Below are positions 58,348 to 64,000 of a stretch of 64,000 nt of DNA, piece after piece. Each line of letters starts with the position of its first letter. The first letter of the stretch is position 1. The position numbers were made by a program, and so were the translations under genes. This DNA comes from Macrolepiota albuminosa. Lineage: Eukaryota; Basidiomycota; Agaricomycetes; Agaricales; Agaricaceae. Under the pieces are notes generated by a model. That model ran no database searches and was not told the DNA's origin. It worked only from the letters and a program-made list of their open reading frames with translations. Where the stretch lies: contig JAMWFC010000032.1 in NCBI GenBank assembly GCA_027475525.1, forward strand, positions 1,364,001 through 1,428,000. Direction: 5' to 3'.

Positions 58348-59744
58348 TCTCGGACAGTTGAAATTCGACATAAATATATTCTACACAGATATGTAGATCT
58401 CCTTTATTCCCATTGAATGATTTATGTTATTGATAATCTTTTCTTCCAAATTGCTAATCTTGCAACTCACATCCGAGTCGTCTATCTGTGACCTCTTACC
58501 AAGTACAATTGGACTGCAGTCCATCAACTGTTGACACATCAACTACTCAAGCCTACTACCAAGGAGAGTGAGCATTGAGCAAGTACATTCTCAAGCAGCT
58601 GGTCAGGATAAATTGTTACTAGCATATTCTCAGGCAATGCTAATCCTGATTCTGATCAAGCAGCACAGCAATAGATGATCTATGAGGTTTTGCATTTTGA
58701 CAGTGTTGGTGACCATTCCAGCTTCTCTCAGAAAGAGTGTTTCTCCAAGCTGGAATAGGAACTGTACTTGCTAAAGAACCAGGTCTTTGATGGCATTGAA
58801 ATCACAGGCTAAGTAGCCACTCAAAAGATACAAGCCTATGCCTACTATTAGTAACTCCATGCCATCTGCTCCTGCCACATGTGCTGCTTCAGCGGTGAAA
58901 GGCTTCTGCTCAGGCTGAGCACTGTTAGAATGGCATGGGCATGATGATGTAAAGGGGAAACACTGGCCACCACATCACATTGTGAAGAATACCATGTGCA
59001 CCTTGGCCAGGGACATTGGGCCACCAACTGCTTTGTCCAAGGACATGTATATATACAAACCAGTTACAATCATACCCTCAGTCCCATTTATACATCTCTG
59101 AGGGTACGTTACATAGCTATATTCACATACAACAACAACTAACATAATGTACCTAGATTAATACTTACACAGATTGTCTAGGTACATAATAACTGTAAGA
59201 ATTTAAGTTCTTATTCACACAAGACACAGAATCTTCCAAATTGATAGATTTCTCTGCATGTAGTGCAAGTAAAAAAGTATCTACCCAAACATAAGTAAAT
59301 ACTATGTATTAAATACTTGAATAAAGGGATAATTACTATTGTAATTATTCCTCCTCAGATATACAATACTTTTTTGTTAATTGAAGTAATATCAGCACCT
59401 CTCTGAGGTGCCAAAACTGAACAAGAGTCAAATAATATCAGATAAGGAGAACCTCTAGGAGGTTCCTGGTTACATGCTCCTCTTTTAGACTGAATTATGG
59501 TCTCAAAAGATGAGGCTAGGGAAAAGTGCAATCAAGCCATGTCTGGTGCAATAGGAGAGGCCAATGGCTCATATAGACTAGAAGGGTAATCCTCTAGTTG
59601 AGAGGATTGCATATGTTTGTCAAGGGAGGGAGGTTGTGAGGACAGAGCCAATGCATTGACTAGGGGAAGATGTGACCCTGAAGCAACCAAAGGCTCAGCT
59701 ACAAAACTGGGGCAGGACTGAGGCAGCGATCCATGTTGTGTGTT
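58348..59744. other. CpG-poor region with a possible LTR
   Basis: No ORF recognised. A possible LTR starts TGTTAGAATG at about 58925 and runs to about 59226, with TATATATA near 59048; neither border is confirmed by a second copy. Confidence 0.35.
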
Positions 59745-62700
59745 TCACTTCCATAGGTGATGAACATTAGGATCTGACCCAATATAGTAGTGTACCCCAT
59801 GGTCAGTGTAAAACTGACACTGCTTGTCCTCCTCCTTAGCCAAGAGCACACAAAGGTGGTAAACATCTTCATCATTGGGTGTCCTCCATCCATCCCATTC
59901 AGGAATGGCCACAAGTTTCCCATACATGTGCATATGCTGATGTCATTCATTGTTCACATAAATATAGCAGGGCATGGCTGCACTCAGTTGGAAGAATTGA
60001 TATTCCAGATATACCACACCATAATTATAGGCATGGTTGACCCACTCCACTGGAATCTAGTTGTGGAGCATCACACGCAATACATCATCCTCAGTAATGG
60101 CACTGGCCACATTATCAGGATAGATTGGTGCCATAATGGACACTGCTGTCTATGAAGTTGGTACAAATAGATTGTCCAAGTGGGCCAGGTTAAACTCCTG
60201 TACTGTTTCACAGTATAGTCCTGGCTTTGCTAGTACTAGAGCCATTTGATGGGCAAAGGAAGACTGAGCCTTGCTCTGGGGCGACATGACCAAATATGGT
60301 CCTCCAATGCATTCAATAGGCCATATCAAATACTATACCAAGTATAGCATTGGGCATATTGGGTGCCCAAAATACAATGCACTCTGGACCCATTTTTCCA
60401 GATCCAGCATCTTCTTGATCTGCTCAAAACTAACTCCTGCTAACATCTCCCCCACTCCTTCATACACACAATACCCTCAGGCACTGGCAGAGGCAACTTT
60501 CTCATTACAGCTGAGTGAGTGTCAAAAGGAGGGTCCACATGCATTGCTCACTTGCCTGAACTCCCTGTATAAGTGATAGCTGGCAATCCTGTTGTTGGCC
60601 TGTGCAAATCAGTTGTGGATTAGCTCCACTAACTTGTGCAACTGGAGGGAGTTTATAGGAAACCCCTGTGGTACAATCTTTCTCAGGGGCCCTTTTGTAT
60701 TGTCATATCCACTCATGTGGGTAGACTCATGTGCATATGTGTTGCAAGCCTCAGTCCCCACATACACTATATTATTGATGGACAAATAATAGAAATGACA
60801 GTCCAAACCATTCTTGAAAAATGAATTAAGCCTCTCCACTATTTGATCAGCGAATATTCAAACCTCTAGGCTTGAGGGAATAATTCTAGTGGCTTCTTCT
60901 GAGTGCCTCTTCATTTTGCACTCCAATTCAGCAGCTTTGTTCTTGCACTTTTTCTGCTTCTTCAGATTGCATGCAATGCACACTCCCCACTCATGCTTAG
61001 ACTCCTCCTCAATCAGGAGTAGCCTTATCAGAACTGATGTATGCTGCATCTTGGTTACAAGAAATAAAGCATGTTCTGTGCTAGGAAATTAAGTTCAAAG
61101 GTATGTTGGATACCTTCTGAGTCAAATTCAGTGAGTGTAAACATGGGTTTGCTTTCCTGCTCTTTCAATCAGAAGTACTCCTTGGAGGGGGCATGATGGC
61201 CAGATCTATTTGTTAGTCATCAAGGCCAAGAGGAGGAAGAATCTGCTCAAATTCAGGACTGCAAACCAACTCAATTGTGTGGTTCCTCCATGGTTGACTA
61301 TAATTGAACAAGATGCACTGAAATTCATGAAGAAAATAATAGGCTTCAATACAAAGCACTAATGCCTTTATCTTATTCTCCACAAGCACTAACAGCTTGT
61401 GGGCCTCTTAGAGATTCATGGAGAACTTCTGTGGTGCAGTTTTCATTAGCAATATTGAGATATGATGATATCTAATTCTCTGCTCCCCTTCCTGCTCCTT
61501 GGCATGCAGTGCCTCATCCTCTACAAATACAGTGTTCAACAACTGCAAGTAATAAAAGTGGTGCTCAAATGCACTGCCAAAGAACCAATTGGAACACTTA
61601 GTGGCATTTCCCTCTCTGAAAATTCCCAACCCCTTGAAGATATGCCCTGTGGCCTGCTCTAGTTGATTGTGGTTGACCTTGGCCTGCTTGTCTGCAGCTG
61701 CCTTGTAGTTGCAATTCAACTGCAAATTCTTCTGCACTGCTGTTTCTCCTTCTGAGGAGGTATCCTCAGCACTTGGTCCATAATCACTGGCATCACCATT
61801 GTCAACAATGCCCATAGATGCTAGCAAGAGAAGGCAATTTTCCACTTTGTTGTCTGTATGCAAGTCCTGACAGAGTGGATCTGAGACATAAGACTCTTGC
61901 AGTACCTTGAAGCTTGCTGCAGGCAGAAAAAACACTATCTCTCCAGCTCCTGATCTCTTCAGCACTTCAGCTTGGAGTAGCATTGTTGCTGCCTGCAGAG
62001 CCTTCTTCTGCTTGCTCTGCATCTTTGCTGTGCTGAGTGCATGCATTGAGGAAGTTAATCTTTGGTCCTCATCATTGACCATCATATCCTCATCACCCCA
62101 CTCTGCAGAGAAGAGGATTGCTTTGCCTATCTCCTTAAGATTAGGAGGCACTACTGGTGCCTCCACCATCTTCTGTGTCTCACTCTGCTTCCCTTTCATC
62201 TCCTGTGTTCTGAGGTGCTTGGCCTCAGTCTGCACCTCTGGCATTATTGCTTGCCACTTTATCATGTTGGTGAACATTTTAATCATGTTGTCATTATGCT
62301 GTTGCAGCACAACAATCTTGTCTAACAGGCCCATGATCATGACTTGGGCCACCAGATCCTTCAGAAACTCAGACTCTGGAAGTACACGCTGTTCTGCCAC
62401 CACCAATTGTCGCTACACTACTTTTATCTGAGGATCCACCTGCTTCTCAAATGCTCTCCTCTTCTCTTTCTTACTCACCAAAAATCTCCGCTGCAATAGA
62501 GACCACCTATAAGCTGGGGGTGACCTCAGTCATGGTGACCTAGGTTGTTGTAGACCCTGTGCCCTCAACCTACTATAGTCATCCTAGTACAGGGGCTTCT
62601 TCTCCCTCCTGCTTCCTGGCTCTTTTGTAACAACAGCTCTCCATACTAGTTCTTACAGCAGTAACCATTCACATTCCCATTGAGGTGGCACCACCTTGCT

Positions 62701-62978
62701 CTGACTCCTCACCTCTCTTACCAGCAACTGCTTATGCTCCTGCTGGTGTGGCTCCCCTTCCATTCTGCTTAATCACCCTCCAATCCTCATCTATCTCCAT
62801 GGAGACCACCTGTTGTGCCTGTAGCATCATCATTCCCCATAGAACCTGCATCTGCATAGCCTGCTGCTCAGGTCTAGCAGGACCTGGAAGAATGGCACCA
62901 GGTAGTACTGCAGAAAGAATGGCAGGGCTTGACCAAATTGAGCAGGGTTCTGCCCAAATTGAGCCATAGCCAGATATG
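59745..62978 (-). pseudogene. E-family 3' ORF, second decayed copy
   Basis: Starts near ATG 62978. The frame 62406-61408 (332 codons) is the longest open piece, with acidic and Lys-rich low complexity and a block FGSAFEHHFYYLQLLNTVF that also occurs in element E near 12300. A related block lies at 60839-60609, so this middle module may be repeated. The C-terminal part (60290-59745) matches the open frame at 4468-5479 (VLRVMLHN, NHAYNYGVVYLEYQFF, EWDGWR) but has stops. A CIAC..KKC cysteine pair at about 60960 is not clearly a zinc site. Function unknown. Confidence 0.6.
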
Positions 62979-63322
62979 CTGCCATGCCTGGTGTTGGTAC
63001 TGACACACTGATATTACTAATTGCTTAATTTGTATGCTGTTTCCCCTCTACCAAAACTCTGTGAGTTCTGTTTTTGCTGTACTAGCACCTGTCCCAGGAA
63101 GGAGTACAACATCACTGTAAGCTGATGTAGCAGTCTCCAGAAAAAAAAAACAAGTTTGTGCCTGTCAGGTTATATAATCTGATCTGACTCTGGCTGATCT
63201 GATCTTATCATCTCTGATCAAAAGATGACATCTGATTCAGTATTGTTCCAACATTATCTTATCTAGACATATGAGCACTTAAATAGCTGCCTTGGCTGTT
63301 ATACTCCTTGCAATTCCAAATA
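62979..63322. other. spacer between integrase and 3' ORF
   Basis: CpG-poor, no gene seen. Equivalent to 13032-14070 in element E. Confidence 0.45.
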
Positions 63323-63653
63323 TCAATCCAAAGCTGCCAGCTTTGAACATGTACTGAGTAACTCCCATGTCATATCTCCAGCACTCCACTGAACCTCAAA
63401 TTTGAGGTTTCTCCTGTCCAACCACCAATGTCCTGATATTTCTTTGACAAACCACTCTTGTTTGTCACTTGCACCAAAGTCATATGCCTCAGGTGTCACC
63501 CAGTTGGGAAACAAGGCATCATTGTTTGCCTTGTAAGGCCTAAGCAGTGACACATGGAACCTGGGCACTATTTTTCTTGCCTGCAGTGCTACAGGCAACT
63601 CCAGCACATAGTTTGACATGCATGGCTTGGCCTCCAAGATTTTATAGAGTCTG
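63323..63653 (-). pseudogene. E-family integrase C terminus with chromodomain, second copy
   Basis: Homologous to 14071-14457 (YKILEAKPCMSNYVLELP, chromodomain EWFVKEISGHWW..FEVQWSAGDMTWELL). It is cut at 63653 by an LTR insertion; the open frame runs on into the LTR only by chance. Confidence 0.8.
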
Positions 63654-63878
63654 TATAACAAAGTTACGGCTTTTGTGAGCTTAAAATCACACTGCACAGA
63701 ATTAGACCAGTCTGGTCTATTGACAATGTAGTGTAATACAAAAATAAGCTGCTTAGTAAGCAGCAAAGGTAAACTATTTATACTATGTAAATATTAATAT
63801 TATATCATAATAAATATAATATTGACTATAAGTAAGTAAAAGCTATATGGCCAATGCTACATAGTGGACTACGCCACA
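63654..63878 (-). mobile_element. E-family LTR (3' LTR of an element extending past the window)
   Basis: 225 bases, an inverted copy of 5523-5759. The polypurine tract is at 63881-63889 and a 3' ORF lies to the right, so this is the 3' end of a minus-strand element that inserted into the older integrase. Confidence 0.8.
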
Positions 63879-63923
63879 TACCCCCCAATTAGACCAAACT
63901 ACAGTCTTGAAGCACTCCTACAG

Positions 63924-64000
63924 TCAGGCCATTGGTAAGTCAGGAACAGGGGCAATCAGAGAGTCCTGGGCTCCCAGAATGGATTGGCAGTCACATCGTT
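63924..64000 (-). CDS. E-family 3' ORF, last codons (cut by window edge)
   Basis: Ends PVPDLPMA then stop at 63924, matching PVPDLPTA at 5455-5479. The rest lies beyond the window. Confidence 0.65.
   Translation of the reverse strand, partial: RCDCQSILGAQDSLIAPVPDLPMA

Noticed and set aside
60930..61010. Zinc cluster in the E-family 3' ORF (CIAC..KKC)
   Set aside because: Spacing is irregular, the matching cysteines are not kept in element E or at 4468-5479, and the frame is broken.
1..64000. tRNA or rRNA genes
   Set aside because: No cloverleaf-forming segments or rRNA core sequences were recognised on either strand by reading; a tRNA scan was not possible here.

Overview
The window looks like a transposon-dense region of a basidiomycete genome, probably Agaricomycotina. 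The evidence is introns of about 50 bases, Ty3/gypsy chromoviruses with integrase chromodomains, Ty1/copia remnants, one Tc1/mariner-like element, and a single host-type gene with eight exons. Two runs of exactly 100 N (31589-31688, 51689-51788) are scaffold gaps.

Layout. 1-4467: 3' end of gypsy element D (antisense zinc-cluster gene, polypurine tract, LTR). 4468-5759: 3' ORF, polypurine tract and LTR of an E-family element. 5760-7960: copia remnants joined as pol-LTR-gag. 7983-23520: an old CpG-poor D-type LTR split by the 14.6 kb gypsy element E (8820-23470). E itself holds a mariner-like element (10444-12040) and a solo LTR (14586-15382). 23814-24605: a solo LTR with a perfect 5-base target duplication. 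24857-31219: 5'-truncated gypsy element A. 32881-54679: gypsy element B, interrupted by a solo D-type LTR in gag (35363-36407) and by the nearly complete element C (42135-52340, minus strand). 56416-58347: a secreted type-B carboxylesterase, the only gene judged to be host. 59745-64000: another decayed E-family element, interrupted by a further E-family 3' end.

Main biological result. Elements A, B and C, and probably D, carry a spliced gene in antisense between pol and the 3' polypurine tract. In A, B and C it encodes a Zn2Cys6-like cysteine cluster, a basic NLS-like stretch and a coiled-coil region, with a conserved C-terminal module. All four genes have an intron ending exactly before the first zinc-ligand cysteine. 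This looks like a transposon-borne antisense regulator. B and C also carry two tandem retropepsin domains in one polyprotein. E-family elements carry a different, sense-strand ORF of unknown function after integrase.

Decay and assembly. Older elements are almost free of CpG, and younger ones show CGA to TGA stops, as expected from cytosine-methylation decay or RIP-like mutation. Eighteen tandem duplications all have a period of exactly 77 bases. Most of those in coding sequence break reading frames that close up again if one copy is dropped. They are most likely k-mer joining artefacts of the assembly, so frames across them should not be trusted.
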